Part shown: in pieces, positions 1-8,762 of the stretch | How the letters are laid out: each line of letters starts with the position of its first letter | Numbering within the stretch: the stretch's first letter is position 1 | Origin: Exiguobacterium sibiricum 7-3 | GTDB taxonomy: Bacteria > Bacillota > Bacilli > Exiguobacteriales > Exiguobacteriaceae | NCBI RefSeq assembly: GCF_000620865.1 | Contig: NZ_KK211190.1 | Location: forward strand, 1,625,971-1,689,970 | DNA: 64,000 nucleotides | Direction: 5' to 3' | Position numbers and translations under genes: made by a program | The notes under the pieces: generated by a model | What the model saw: only the letters and a program-made list of their open reading frames with translations | What the model was told of the DNA's origin: nothing | The model's database searches: none

Positions 1-1209
1 AATCTTGACACCTTTTGAGCGCAAAACGTGCAACCAGAGCAAGGTCGCCAGACTGCCGATTGGTGTAATTTTTGGACCTAAGTCAGATCCGATGACGTTG
101 GCATAAATCAACGCTTCCCGGATGATGCCGGTCGTTTGACTGAGATCAATCGCAAGGGCATCAATCATGACGGTCGGCATATTGTTCATGACCGATGACA
201 GGATGGCGGCGAGGAATCCCATGCCGAACGTCGCAGCTGCCAAATTCGTCGCAAAACCGTCAATGACATCGGCGAGAACTTGCGTCAATCCGGCATTTTG
301 GAGACCATAGACAACGATGTACATTCCGAGTGAGAAGAAAACGATCGCCCATGGTGCACCGGCGATGACTTTTTTAGTCGGCACGCTCGGTGAACGACGT
401 GCCATCAAGAGGAAGAACAAGGCGATGACGCCGGCAACGAGACTAACTGGAATGCCGATCAAGTCACTCGTGAAATAACCGACGACAAGCAGTACGAGCA
501 CAAGCCACGATAACTTGAACATCCGCTGGTCCTTGATTGCCGTGCTCGGCGCGACGAGTTGCGAGACGTCATAGGTCTTCGGAATACTTTTCCGGAAGTA
601 CAGATACAAGACAAGCAAACTGCCGATGACAGAAAAAACGTTGACGAACACCATCCGTGAAGCATACTCCGTAAAGCCGATGTCAAAGAAGTCGGCCGAG
701 ACGATATTGACGAGGTTCGAGACGACAAACGGCAGACTCGCCGTATCGGCAATAAATCCGGACGCAAAGACGTACGCCAAAACGACGTAGTCCGGTAATT
801 TTAAGTAGCGGACGATGGCGAGAACGATTGGTGTCAGGATTAAGGCGGCACCGTCATTTGCAAATAAAGCCGATACCAGTGCGCCGAGTAGTGTCAGGTA
901 CACAAAAAGTTTGACACCGCCCCCTCTCGCGATGCGTGCCATATGAAGTGCAGCCCATTCAAAGAAGCCGACTTCATCCAAAATCAACGAGATGATGATC
1001 AGAGCAATAAACGTAAACGTCGCATTCCAGATGATGCCCCAGACGGTCGAGACATCATCCAGATTAACGACGCCGGTCAGTAAAGCAATCAGTGCCATTC
1101 CCATCGAGGAGTAGCCGATGCCAAGACCTTTTGGTTGTTTGATGATTAAAAATAACGTGATCAGGAAAATCCCAATCGCAAGTAGATGTGTGCCGGTCAA
1201 TGCGTTCAC
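1..1209 (-). CDS. arsB: Arsenite efflux permease ArsB (C-terminus outside window)
   Basis: This is an integral-membrane arsenite/antimonite extruder of the ArsB/IT superfamily, acting in the cytoplasmic membrane alone or with an ArsA ATPase. Translating the minus strand gives a continuous hydrophobic frame that starts at a GTG (1207-1209). It contains the ArsB signature [11 protein letters not shown] near residues 117-127 and ends at the window edge with [20 protein letters not shown], the conserved C-terminal block. About 403 codons are present, so compared with staphylococcal ArsB (about 429 residues) roughly 25-30 residues are missing. The Shine-Dalgarno sequence is weak. The gene lies 74 bp downstream of arsR, with an ArsR-type inverted repeat between them. 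The family is certain; the exact start is less so. Confidence 0.93.
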   Translation of the reverse strand, partial: MNALTGTHLLAIGIFLITLFLIIKQPKGLGIGYSSMGMALIALLTGVVNLDDVSTVWGIIWNATFTFIALIIISLILDEVGFFEWAALHMARIARGGGVKLFVYLTLLGALVSALFANDGAALILTPIVLAIVRYLKLPDYVVLAYVFASGFIADTASLPFVVSNLVNIVSADFFDIGFTEYASRMVFVNVFSVIGSLLVLYLYFRKSIPKTYDVSQLVAPSTAIKDQRMFKLSWLVLVLLVVGYFTSDLIGIPVSLVAGVIALFFLLMARRSPSVPTKKVIAGAPWAIVFFSLGMYIVVYGLQNAGLTQVLADVIDGFATNLAAATFGMGFLAAILSSVMNNMPTVMIDALAIDLSQTTGIIREALIYANVIGSDLGPKITPIGSLATLLWLHVLRSKGVKI

Positions 1210-1239
1210 TTCATTTCTCTATTAATTTTTCTTAAACTG

Positions 1240-1261
1240 AATATAACCGTTTCGTTATATT
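1240..1261. promoter_or_regulatory. ArsR-type operator between arsR and arsB
   Basis: A perfect 8-bp inverted repeat is visible, AATATAAC-N6-GTTATATT, lying just upstream of the arsB start. The same element appears in two degenerate copies upstream of arsR, which argues for a binding site of the ArsR repressor rather than chance. It may give arsB a second, internal regulated promoter. Confidence 0.6.
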
Positions 1262-1283
1262 TGAGACCACTTCATACGTTAAT

Positions 1284-1598
1284 CTAACACTGGTTTAGTT
1301 GAAGATCCGGCAAAGGTGTCGTCGTTAAAATCGTCATCAGTAGATTGTACTGGGAATGATTCGGATTGAGACGAAAATAGATCCATTGCCGCTCACGCCG
1401 TTCCAAAATCAAATGTGCCTGCCGTAATAATTTTAGATGACGGCTGACCGCGGGTTGCGAAATATCAAACAGTTCGACGAAATCACAGACACAATGTTCA
1501 CGGACCGCAAGACGACGCAGAACTTCAAGACGTGTACTGTCACTGAGCAGTTTCAAGAACTGGCTCATCTCTTCGACCGGTTTTACGGTTTGAATCAA
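1284..1598 (-). CDS. arsR: ArsR/SmtB family arsenic-responsive repressor
   Basis: This is a winged-helix repressor that leaves DNA when As(III)/Sb(III) binds. The 104-residue protein has the ArsR fold, with recognition helix around residues 46-58 (SQPAVSRHLKLL) and the metalloid-binding CVCD motif at Cys36 and Cys38 in the alpha-3 helix, the site used by plasmid R773-type ArsR proteins. Translation starts at a TTG (1596-1598) preceded by AGGAGG at 7-nt spacing. It is first in the arsR-arsB transcription unit and probably represses it from the inverted repeats on both sides. No arsC or arsA is visible, but the region beyond arsB is outside the window. Confidence 0.92.
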   Translation of the reverse strand: MIQTVKPVEEMSQFLKLLSDSTRLEVLRRLAVREHCVCDFVELFDISQPAVSRHLKLLRQAHLILERRERQWIYFRLNPNHSQYNLLMTILTTTPLPDLQLNQC

Positions 1599-1664
1599 TG
1601 GAAGACCTCCTTTTTAATATGAACGAAAAAAATCGTCAGCCAACACATACAGACGGACGATTTT

Positions 1665-1702
1665 AATATAACTATTTTATTATATAACCTTTTTGTTATT
1701 CA
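1665..1702. promoter_or_regulatory. Tandem ArsR-type operators upstream of arsR
   Basis: Two overlapping-style copies of the operator are seen: AATATAAC-N6-ATTATATA at 1665-1686 and TATATAAC-N6-GTTATTCA at 1681-1702. Both resemble the perfect copy at 1240-1261. The stretch is very AT-rich and would cover the arsR promoter read leftwards. The second copy overlaps the stop codon of the upstream gene, so the ars promoter sits at the 3' end of that gene. Confidence 0.55.
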
Positions 1703-1964
1703 AGTCTTTTTTTGCCTGTCGTTTGACGAAACGCGGATACAGTTGATTGACCGTCAAAAAGTAGACAAAAAAGACCGCAAAGTAAAAATTGATGAATTTT
1801 TTCATTTCTTCGGTGCTCAGCCAGATTGATTCATCGTACATCAACCGTCCCGATGCCGTGATGACGACAGGATGCGTCGCAAGCGTCAGACCGATCAGGA
1901 CGAATAAGCAAACACCAAGATCATTGAGCCAGACTTGAGTGCTGCCTTTTGAATTACGAAACAT
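1680..1964 (-). CDS. Small membrane protein of unknown function
   Basis: I do not recognise this 94-residue protein. Two hydrophobic segments are visible, about residues 14-36 and 58-76, joined by a polar loop, with a Lys-rich tail. The start is well supported by AAAGGAGG 7-8 nt before the ATG. It begins 12 bp after the VOC-protein stop, so it is probably the last gene of the GNAT-VOC operon. Its stop codon overlaps the operator region of arsR, so read-through into arsR is possible. Confidence 0.6.
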   Translation of the reverse strand: MFRNSKGSTQVWLNDLGVCLFVLIGLTLATHPVVITASGRLMYDESIWLSTEEMKKFINFYFAVFFVYFLTVNQLYPRFVKRQAKKDLNNKKVI

Positions 1965-1976
1965 TTTTTCCCTCCT

Positions 1977-2414
1977 TTAGTTTAAGATGGTTTCCGCTAT
2001 TTCCAATATGATGCCTTCCGGTCCCCTGACATAACAAATTCGGTACGTTTCTCCAAACTGCTCTGCCGGACTGATCGAAGTATAGCCCTGCTCGTTCACG
2101 ATTGTCATCATCGCGTCAAGCGACTCGACATTGAGACAAAGATGACGAAGACCTGCCGCGTGAACTTCGTTTGATGATTGACCAGTATCGACTGGAGTCT
2201 GATATTGAACGAGTTCAAGCCACGTCTCTCCGTCGGGTACGCTGAGAGCGGCACACGAAGTCGTGACGTCACGCAAACCGGTAATCCGGTCGAGTTGCGG
2301 TCCGGACGAGTCCCATTCACCTTTTACGACGAATCCCAAGCTGACGAAAAAGCGTGTCACTTCCACTAGATTCAATACGTTGATGCTGACATGATCAATT
2401 CGGTTCACTTTCAT
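1977..2414 (-). CDS. VOC (glyoxalase/bleomycin-resistance) superfamily protein
   Basis: The 145-residue protein has the paired beta-alpha-beta-beta-beta modules of the vicinal oxygen chelate superfamily: it begins RIDHVSINVLNL, and a second module has HLCLNVESLDAMM near residue 90 and ends with GPEGIILEIAE. His7, a mid-protein His and the C-terminal Glu are in the usual metal-ligand positions. The substrate cannot be told. Its ATG overlaps the stop of the GNAT gene upstream (ATGA), which implies translational coupling. VOC and GNAT pairs are common in bacillus accessory regions and often concern detoxification, but that is inference here. Confidence 0.85.
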   Translation of the reverse strand: MKVNRIDHVSINVLNLVEVTRFFVSLGFVVKGEWDSSGPQLDRITGLRDVTTSCAALSVPDGETWLELVQYQTPVDTGQSSNEVHAAGLRHLCLNVESLDAMMTIVNEQGYTSISPAEQFGETYRICYVRGPEGIILEIAETILN

Positions 2415-2986
2415 ACCGGTTTTTCCTCTTGGTGTTGTTGCATGATTGCTTGATGGTCTGATCGCAAGAGGGAGAAAATCCGTCCGTCATGCGATGTCCC
2501 GCCTTGGAACAGGTACCCGCGTAACACGCCTTCCTCTTCGAACCCGAGTCGTGTAAGCAGTTGAATGGATGCCTCGTTTTCTAAAAACGTCACGGCACCC
2601 ATCCGGTGTAATTCCAGTGTCTCGAACGCATATTCAAAAACAGCTTGAATCGCTTCTGCTGCATAACCATGCCGCCAGTGCGCAGGATCAAGCTCAAAGC
2701 CGATCTCCGCCTTTTTGCTGTACAGACTCAAGTGATTCAGACCAAGCGTCCCGATGAACGTCCCACTGTCACGGATCATGATGCCCCAACGGATTCCTTG
2801 TTGCGTATCATACGTCTGTTTGAAAGATGCGATGATGTTCAAGGCGTCGCTTTGCTCACGCAACGGATTCATTCCGTAAAAACGGGTTACATCTTCGTTC
2901 GAGAGAATATGAAATAGGGCCGGTCCATGTTCAAGCTTCACTTCCACCAGTTGGAGACGCGGTGTTTCTAATGTCGGAAAAGTCAT
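2411..2986 (-). CDS. GNAT family N-acetyltransferase, RimJ/RimL type
   Basis: This acetyl-CoA-dependent N-acetyltransferase of about 191 residues is of the RimJ/RimL-like Acetyltransf_3 class. Visible motifs are the starting ETPRLQLVEV strand, the acetyl-CoA loop region HWRHGYAAEA and the C-terminal block NEASIQLLTRLGFEEEG. An upstream in-frame extension of about 42 residues is possible, but the ATG at 2984-2986 has a GGAGG at 7-nt spacing and gives the normal family length, so I chose it. The acceptor is unknown. It is first in a GNAT-VOC-membrane protein operon, and its upstream region is shared with the divergent rhodopsin gene. Confidence 0.88.
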   Translation of the reverse strand: MTFPTLETPRLQLVEVKLEHGPALFHILSNEDVTRFYGMNPLREQSDALNIIASFKQTYDTQQGIRWGIMIRDSGTFIGTLGLNHLSLYSKKAEIGFELDPAHWRHGYAAEAIQAVFEYAFETLELHRMGAVTFLENEASIQLLTRLGFEEEGVLRGYLFQGGTSHDGRIFSLLRSDHQAIMQQHQEEKPV

Positions 2987-3180
2987 GTTCATTCCTCCAG
3001 TTTTGATGTTTTGGTTTCTTCGTCCCGAACGGTTCAAAAAGTGCGTCCAACTTGTGTCATCAGAGCATGCATCAGCACATTTCTTAACGATTGGAACAAC
3101 TTGTTCTTTCATCTATCGCTCTATACTAAACATATAGGATATAGAAGCGCATGTTTTGTGTAATGAAGGAGTGACTGATC

Positions 3181-3939
3181 ATGGAAGAAGTCAATTTACT
3201 CGTTCTTGCCACGCAGTATATGTTTTGGGTCGGATTCGTCGGCATGGCTGCTGGGACACTCTACTTTTTAGTCGAACGGAATTCGCTTGCACCGGAATAC
3301 CGATCCACCGCCACCGTCGCAGCACTCGTCACCTTTGGTGCTGCCATCCATTATTACTTCATGAAGGACGCCGTCGGAACGTCCGGTCTGTTATCGGAAA
3401 TCGATGGCTTCCCAACGGAAATCCGCTATATCGACTGGCTCGTCACGACGCCGCTGTTGCTCGTCAAGTTTCCGTTATTGCTTGGTCTGAAAGGCCGGCT
3501 TGGGCGGTCGTTGTTAACGAAACTGATCATCGCCGATATCATCATGATCGTCGGGGGCTACATCGGTGAATCATCGATCAACATCGCCGGTGGGTTCACG
3601 CAACTCGGACTATGGTCGTATCTGATTGGTTGTCTCGCCTGGATTTATATCATCTATCTGCTGTTTACGAACGTCACGAAAGCTGCTGAAAACAAACAGG
3701 CTCCGATTCGTGATGCCCTGTTGAAAATGCGTTTGTTCATCTTGATCGGTTGGGCCATCTATCCGATCGGTTATGCCGTCACGCTGTTTGCGCCGGGCGT
3801 TGAAATCCAGCTCGTCCGCGAATTGATTTACAACTTTGCCGATTTGACGAACAAGGTCGGGTTCGGTTTGATTGCCTTCTTCGCGGTCAAAACGATGTCG
3901 TCCCTATCGTCGTCCAAAGAAAAAACGCTGACGTCCTGA
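3181..3939 (+). CDS. Light-driven proton pump, Exiguobacterium rhodopsin (ESR type)
   Basis: This 252-residue, seven-helix retinal protein pumps protons outward in light. The retinal Schiff-base lysine is Lys225 in helix G (DLTNK), the proton acceptor is Asp85 (RYIDWLVTTP), and His57 (AAIHYYF) is placed to pair with Asp85. The usual carboxylic proton donor in helix C is replaced by Lys96 (LLLVKFPLL), the known hallmark of E. sibiricum rhodopsin. The ATG follows AAGGAG at 8-nt spacing. The gene stands alone with its own terminator. No beta-carotene cleavage or carotenoid gene is in this window, so retinal must come from elsewhere in the genome or the medium. Confidence 0.97.
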   Translation: MEEVNLLVLATQYMFWVGFVGMAAGTLYFLVERNSLAPEYRSTATVAALVTFGAAIHYYFMKDAVGTSGLLSEIDGFPTEIRYIDWLVTTPLLLVKFPLLLGLKGRLGRSLLTKLIIADIIMIVGGYIGESSINIAGGFTQLGLWSYLIGCLAWIYIIYLLFTNVTKAAENKQAPIRDALLKMRLFILIGWAIYPIGYAVTLFAPGVEIQLVRELIYNFADLTNKVGFGLIAFFAVKTMSSLSSSKEKTLTS

Positions 3940-3950
3940 ACGGATGCTTG

Positions 3951-3983
3951 AAACAGTTCCGCCTCGCGGTGGACTGTTTTTTT
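3951..3983 (+). terminator. Rho-independent terminator after the rhodopsin gene
   Basis: A GC-rich hairpin (AAACAGT..CC.CC / GG.GG..ACTGTTT with small mismatches) is followed by seven T residues, starting about a dozen bases after the rhodopsin stop. Confidence 0.8.
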
Positions 3984-3991
3984 GATTCTTT

Positions 3992-4432
3992 TCATTTTTC
4001 CAAGTGGTTAAACTCATGGTAATCGCTTTTACTGGAAAACCCGACCAGTTCGACACGTCCGTTGCGATTAACATTGTACTCATACGCAGCATCCGGTTCG
4101 TTTTGAAAGACGACGGTTATGAAATAGGGATTGACGTGCTGATATCCGTCTTTTTGAAAAGGAACGGTTGAGATGGTCCACTTTTCGCCTGGAAACTCCT
4201 TCGCAAGATACGGTTTGACGGCTGCCACGTTTTCCTGAATCTGCGCTTTGATATCCTCATCATCCGTCTGGCTCATTAAAAAACTTCCGAACATCAGACA
4301 GAGCACTCCTGCAGTCATCAAAGCCAGCATACGCTTTTTCCCCGTCTTCACTAAGCCGAATACTACAATCGGAAGCACAATCAAACCGAATATCCCGTAA
4401 AGAATCCATTCAATGATTTCATGTGGTCCCAT
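3992..4432 (-). CDS. Membrane-anchored protein of unknown function
   Basis: I do not recognise this 146-residue protein. It has two N-terminal transmembrane helices (about residues 8-29 and 35-52) and a soluble domain of about 90 residues that looks alpha/beta (VAAVKPYLAKEFPGEKW, then PYFITVVFQNEP and YEYNVNRNGRVELVGF). The start has AAAGGAGGG at a good distance. It is a single gene convergent with the rhodopsin gene. Confidence 0.65.
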   Translation of the reverse strand: MGPHEIIEWILYGIFGLIVLPIVVFGLVKTGKKRMLALMTAGVLCLMFGSFLMSQTDDEDIKAQIQENVAAVKPYLAKEFPGEKWTISTVPFQKDGYQHVNPYFITVVFQNEPDAAYEYNVNRNGRVELVGFSSKSDYHEFNHLEK

Positions 4433-4501
4433 ATCCGTACCCTCCTTTTCATTCTTTCTACACTATTAGGGTTCCACCTTCGAAATCCCTTCTTTTTCCA
4501 T

Positions 4502-4534
4502 AAAAAAACAGGCATCCGTTTGGGATACCCGTTT
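4502..4534 (-). terminator. Terminator for the LysR gene
   Basis: Read on the minus strand, an imperfect hairpin (AAACGGG-ATCC / GGAT-CCTGTTT) is followed by seven T residues. A smaller palindrome ACAGAGCTCTGT with a T run lies right at the LysR stop (4573-4591) and may contribute. Confidence 0.55.
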
Positions 4535-4590
4535 CAAATAATCAATCCTTGACCTGATTTATGACTTCTTATGAAAAAAACAGAGCTCTG

Positions 4591-5475
4591 TCATTTTTCT
4601 AATGTGTCGGGAGTAAATAGCGTGAGTGCTGTTTGAATAAAAACATCCGTCGCCTTTGAAGTATCTTTTTTGTTCCGCACGGCCAATTGGATATTACGAA
4701 ACGTCTTCGGTGTGAGTTCACGATATATAACGTGATCGGGTAACGTCCCGATGCTTTGTTTCGTCGTAATGGTCACCCCTAATCCTTCCTGAACCATACT
4801 TATTCCCGTCTCGAGCTGATCCATTTCAAACCTGACTTTCGGAATCAGGTCATGTTCTTCGAATAAACTGTAGATGTGCTTTTCGACACCATCCTTCCCC
4901 ATTAAGAGGGGTTGCTCTTTCAAATCGAGGATACTCACGGTTTCCTGAGCGGCCAAAGGATGACGGACCGGCAGAAGGACAATCAGTTGATCCTCTGCAA
5001 GGGCAATCGTATCGAATTCTTGATCCGTCGAAGTGATGATTCCCACATCCACGCATTCTGTCCGTAACCATTTTTTAATCTGATCGATTGTTCCTTCCCA
5101 CAACTTAATCTCCAGTCCGGGATACTGTTCCTCCATCGTCCGAATGATTTTAGGCAGAAAACGTGTATATGCGGTCCGGTAAGCACCCACATGAACTTTT
5201 CCGATTTCTAATCCGCGTTCTGATGCCACCAATTCATCTACTTTTTGGAACTCACTCGTGATTTTCCGAAGAATGACCAGAATCTGTTCGCCGACCTCCG
5301 TAAAAAACAACCCGTTCTTTTTATCTCTTTTAATCAACTTGGTTCCGAGCTGCGCTTCAATCGAAGCGACCGTCCGGCTGACGGCCGGCTGCGTCATGTG
5401 CACGTGTTCTCCGGCTTTAGTAAAGCTGCCCGTCTCGGCAATCTGGATGATGAGTTCTATTTGTGATCTGTTCAT
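4591..5475 (-). CDS. LysR family transcriptional regulator
   Basis: This 294-residue regulator has an N-terminal winged HTH (residues 1-60, with GSFTKAGEHVHMTQPAVSRT) and a periplasmic-binding-protein-like effector domain (about 88-290). It is similar in layout to CynR/CysL-type proteins. I placed the start at the ATG of MNRSQIELI, because LysR proteins begin just before this helix; about 37 further in-frame residues lie upstream but would cover the intergenic operator. It is divergent from the MFS pump at 5607, and the shared region carries a T-N11-A dyad. LysR regulators typically activate the divergent gene in response to a small ligand; the ligand is unknown. Confidence 0.9.
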   Translation of the reverse strand: MNRSQIELIIQIAETGSFTKAGEHVHMTQPAVSRTVASIEAQLGTKLIKRDKKNGLFFTEVGEQILVILRKITSEFQKVDELVASERGLEIGKVHVGAYRTAYTRFLPKIIRTMEEQYPGLEIKLWEGTIDQIKKWLRTECVDVGIITSTDQEFDTIALAEDQLIVLLPVRHPLAAQETVSILDLKEQPLLMGKDGVEKHIYSLFEEHDLIPKVRFEMDQLETGISMVQEGLGVTITTKQSIGTLPDHVIYRELTPKTFRNIQLAVRNKKDTSKATDVFIQTALTLFTPDTLEK

Positions 5476-5521
5476 AACGTTTTTGGTATGCCCCCTATGA
5501 CAAATATGCATTTTATTAAGA

Positions 5522-5538
5522 AGTACAGCTACTGTACT
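5522..5538. promoter_or_regulatory. LysR-type T-N11-A operator between lysR gene and MFS gene
   Basis: A perfect dyad AGTACAG-N3-CTGTACT lies midway between the divergent genes. T5524 and A5536 are separated by 11 bases, the classical LysR-type T-N11-A geometry inside an inverted repeat. Confidence 0.65.
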
Positions 5539-5606
5539 ATGAGTAAGTATTTCAAACAACCCGAGAGTTGAAAATACAAAAGTCATAAACCGAGGTGTAC
5601 CGTATC

Positions 5607-6797
5607 ATGTCAAACATATCGAAAATTTATTTATTAGCAGTTATCAGCTTCTTGAATGGGACATCCGAATATGTCATTGCCGGTATTTTAGATAAGATTG
5701 CTGATGCCAATCATATTTCCGTCTCTTCCGCCGGACAACTCATTACAGTATTCTCCATTGCCTTCGGAGCAGGAACACCTTTTCTGATTGCAATGACGGC
5801 TCGATTGGAACGAAAGAAACTGCTTGTCTATGCGCTGACGATTTTTTCCATCGTCAATGTGCTGATTGCTTTCTTGTCAGGTTACGAAATGTTAATGACC
5901 GCCCGAATCCTTTCCGCCCTTTGTGCGGGAGTCATTCAAGTGACGCTGTTAACGCTTGCTGCCGTCTTGGCAGCCCCCGGAAAACAAGGGGGTGCGATTG
6001 CCACGGTCGTCATGGGAAATAGTACAGCCTTAGTCGTCGGCGTTCCGATTGGACGGGTCGTAGCCTCCCACTACGAGTGGAATGTCATTTTCATCGGTCT
6101 TGGCCTGATTGGATTACTGCTCTCCGTCTTAGCACTGGTGATGATCCCACAAACCAAGGCCGAGGAACCCGTTCCATTACGTGAACAATTTAAATTCTTC
6201 ATGCAACCGCGAATCTCAGCCTATCTGCTCATTACGTTCCTTTGGTTGGGCTCGTATTCCGTCGTATTCACTTATATTTCTCCGTATTTCCTGGATGTCT
6301 TTAACATGAGTAACCAAGGGGTGACGACGGCACTGTTCCTATTTGGAATCGCAAGTGCCATCGGTTCTAAATTAGGCGGATTCGGAACCGACAAATGGGG
6401 ATCGTTCCGAACGCTGGCTGGAAGCATGTTGCTTCATGCACTCGCCTTATTCCTGTTCCCGTTCATCGGACAATCGGCTTCCCTGTTCTACGTTTTACTT
6501 GTTTTCTGGGCACTGGCAGCCTGGTCTTCCGGAACACCGATTCAATTCCGACTCATTACGCTTGCACCTTCAGCAGCTAGTATTGTGTTAAGTCTGCATA
6601 GCGCCTTCGGACAAATCGGGATGGCAGCAGGTGCCGGAGTCGGCGGAATTGCTGTCAAAAACAGCTTATTGCATTATTTGCCATGGATTGGTGCTTTTGC
6701 ACTCGCCGTTTCAGTCGTCGTCATTCTCGTCGACAACAAGCTGTCGAAGTCGGTAGAGACGCGGCAAACAGCAGAACCATTCTATGCAGAGAAGTGA
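5607..6797 (+). CDS. MFS transporter, drug/metabolite exporter (DHA1-like)
   Basis: This 396-residue protein has about 12 transmembrane helices. The region after TM2 carries the loop TARLERKK (MFS motif A type), and TM5 has the antiporter-like GNSTALVVGVPIGR segment, so export by proton antiport is likely. It resembles the AraJ/YbcL-type branch of the family. The ATG at 5607 was chosen over an upstream GTG because GAGGTG lies at the right distance for the ATG. It is controlled, by inference, by the divergent LysR gene. The substrate is unknown. Confidence 0.85.
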   Translation: MSNISKIYLLAVISFLNGTSEYVIAGILDKIADANHISVSSAGQLITVFSIAFGAGTPFLIAMTARLERKKLLVYALTIFSIVNVLIAFLSGYEMLMTARILSALCAGVIQVTLLTLAAVLAAPGKQGGAIATVVMGNSTALVVGVPIGRVVASHYEWNVIFIGLGLIGLLLSVLALVMIPQTKAEEPVPLREQFKFFMQPRISAYLLITFLWLGSYSVVFTYISPYFLDVFNMSNQGVTTALFLFGIASAIGSKLGGFGTDKWGSFRTLAGSMLLHALALFLFPFIGQSASLFYVLLVFWALAAWSSGTPIQFRLITLAPSAASIVLSLHSAFGQIGMAAGAGVGGIAVKNSLLHYLPWIGAFALAVSVVVILVDNKLSKSVETRQTAEPFYAEK

Positions 6798-6814
6798 GTT
6801 TGACTCTTCTTTTA

Positions 6815-6867
6815 AAAAAACAAACGGTCTGAATTCTTTTCTATAGAATTCAGACCGTTTGTTTTTT
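6815..6867. terminator. Bidirectional terminator between MFS gene and chemoreceptor
   Basis: A perfect 22-bp inverted repeat with a 9-base loop carries A and T runs on its two outer flanks, so it can stop both the rightward MFS transcript and the leftward chemoreceptor transcript. Confidence 0.9.
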
Positions 6868-6895
6868 GTTTTTTAGTTAGATGAACAGGTACGAC

Positions 6896-8602
6896 TTACA
6901 CATGAAAACGACTTGATAATCGTTTCAAATCTTCCGCCATCGTCGCCAGTGATTGCGACGCCGACGAAATTTCCTGCATCGAAGCCATCTGTTCTTCCGT
7001 CGAAGCCGAGATGTTTTCCGTTCCTGCGGCCGTACTTTCCGTCACCGATTGAATCTCACGCATGATCGCGGAAATCTGTTCGCTGCCGGCCGCCATTTCC
7101 TGGACAGCACCGGAGACTTCCTCCACTTGTCCCGTCACGTCACTGATCGAACGTTCAATCGCTTGGAACGAAGCGCTCGCTTCTCCGGCAACTTGAATCC
7201 CGTTCGTCATTTCTGCCGTCACCTTCTCCATCGACGTAACGGATTGTTCCGTCTCGCGTTGGATGACTTGAATCAAGCTTTCGATTTGTTTCGCAGCAAG
7301 TGCCGACTGCTCAGCGAGCGTCTTGACTTCCGCTGCGACGACTGCAAATCCACGTCCCTGCTCCCCGGCCCGCGCCGCTTCAATCGCCGCATTAAGTGCC
7401 AACAGATTCGTCTGCGCCGCGATTCCGGTGATCGAATCGGTAATCTGACCGATTTCCTGCGACCGGTTTCCGAGTCCGACGATCACTTGACCCAGTTCCG
7501 TGAAATCGGTGTTAATCCGTTCCATCTGCTGACCGAGTTGGCTGACGACCTGACCGCCGTGCATGACTTTATCCATCGCGTCGCCCGTTGCGTCCGTCAT
7601 CTGTTGGGCGTTACCGGCGACCTGACTGACACCGGACGTTAAGTCCTGGACGGTCCGCGACGCACCGGACACTTGATTTAATTGCTGGCTTGCACCGCTT
7701 GCAATTTCTTCCATCGTCACAGCGACCATTTCCGTCGCTTTTGTCGTTGCTTCCGCATTCGTACTTAATTCGTCTGATGCTGTCGCGACATGTTTTGACG
7801 TGTCCGTCATTTCGATGATGACGTGGTGGAGCTGTTCTGTCATCGTGTTGAATGATGTCGTCAATTGACCAAGCTCGTCTTTCGAAACATAATCACCGCG
7901 GACGGTTAAGTCGCCCTCACCTGACTGCTTCATCCACGCTTGCAGTGAACGGATTGGTCGTGTAATCAGACGTGTGATGTAAATTGCGAGACCTGCGAAT
8001 AACAGTAACGCAAGTAGGAAAATCCCGAGCATGATGTAAAATGCTGTCTGCTTTTCCTGCTGGTTCAATGCGTTGATGTCTCTTGATTGTTTTGTCATGG
8101 TTTTCATCAAACTTTTCGCTGAGTTGGCAACATTATCTCGGACTTGCTCTAGATTTTCCGAGTAACTCTTATAAGCGTCATCATTTTCATTTCGTGACGC
8201 AAAGTCTTGCACTACACTCATTCCGTTGTCGTACGCCAATACATTGTCTTTTAATTCCTCTAATTGCTTGGATGATTGAGCGGTCATCTTAGCTTCACGC
8301 TCGTATGTACCTAAAGACGACTGAATTTGAGCTTGACGTATATCAATTTCAGATTGTAATTCTTCGATTCGCTTTTCATCCGTCGTTAGAATCATTTCAA
8401 CCAAAAACGAGTCGAGTGCTCGAGTATCAATCCGAATTTGAGCAACTTCTTGCACAGGTAGTAAATTTTCTTTGTACATGATTTGCGAGGCATTCGCCAT
8501 CTGATTCAGGAAATAGAGTCCGGCACTTGCTAGCAAAATCATTGCGACAATTGCTGTCGCGATCAACAGTTGAATCTTTTTCCGTACTGATAAATTTTTC
8601 AT
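6896..8602 (-). CDS. Methyl-accepting chemotaxis protein (4HB-HAMP-MCP)
   Basis: This 568-residue chemoreceptor sends ligand signals to the CheA kinase. It has TM1 at about residues 11-33, an extracellular four-helix-bundle type sensor (34-185), TM2 at 187-209, a HAMP domain (210-262) and a long cytoplasmic signalling coiled coil to the C-terminus. The hairpin tip is visible as [20 protein letters not shown]. The protein lacks a C-terminal CheR-binding pentapeptide. The start has GGGAGGGG about 7 bases upstream. No other chemotaxis gene is nearby, so this is a stand-alone receptor; its ligand cannot be read from sequence. Confidence 0.95.
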   Translation of the reverse strand: MKNLSVRKKIQLLIATAIVAMILLASAGLYFLNQMANASQIMYKENLLPVQEVAQIRIDTRALDSFLVEMILTTDEKRIEELQSEIDIRQAQIQSSLGTYEREAKMTAQSSKQLEELKDNVLAYDNGMSVVQDFASRNENDDAYKSYSENLEQVRDNVANSAKSLMKTMTKQSRDINALNQQEKQTAFYIMLGIFLLALLLFAGLAIYITRLITRPIRSLQAWMKQSGEGDLTVRGDYVSKDELGQLTTSFNTMTEQLHHVIIEMTDTSKHVATASDELSTNAEATTKATEMVAVTMEEIASGASQQLNQVSGASRTVQDLTSGVSQVAGNAQQMTDATGDAMDKVMHGGQVVSQLGQQMERINTDFTELGQVIVGLGNRSQEIGQITDSITGIAAQTNLLALNAAIEAARAGEQGRGFAVVAAEVKTLAEQSALAAKQIESLIQVIQRETEQSVTSMEKVTAEMTNGIQVAGEASASFQAIERSISDVTGQVEEVSGAVQEMAAGSEQISAIMREIQSVTESTAAGTENISASTEEQMASMQEISSASQSLATMAEDLKRLSSRFHV

Positions 8603-8723
8603 AGGTAGACCCCTCCCACCTGTTTATCGGTCAATTAAGCAAATGATTCAGTCTTTTTTCATTTTTCATCATCCGGATGTGTTGTACTGAGCCCTTGTTT
8701 ACGACAGTAGATGACGGATTCGA

Positions 8724-8729
8724 TATAAT
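8724..8729 (+). promoter_or_regulatory. Probable -10 element of the C45 peptidase gene
   Basis: A perfect TATAAT lies 34 bp before the GTG start; no strong -35 hexamer is evident at the usual distance. Confidence 0.4.
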
Positions 8730-8762
8730 CAGAATCATACAGAAACCAAAGGAGTGAACGCT

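Noticed and set aside
2411-3112. Longer N-terminus of the GNAT protein reaching 3112
   Set aside because: The extra residues are not family-like and the internal ATG at 2986 has the good ribosome site; the extension also covers the rhodopsin promoter area.
6953-7642. Long open frame antisense to the chemoreceptor (229 codons, Arg/His-rich)
   Set aside because: It mirrors the real gene on the opposite strand, has no ribosome binding site and an implausible composition.
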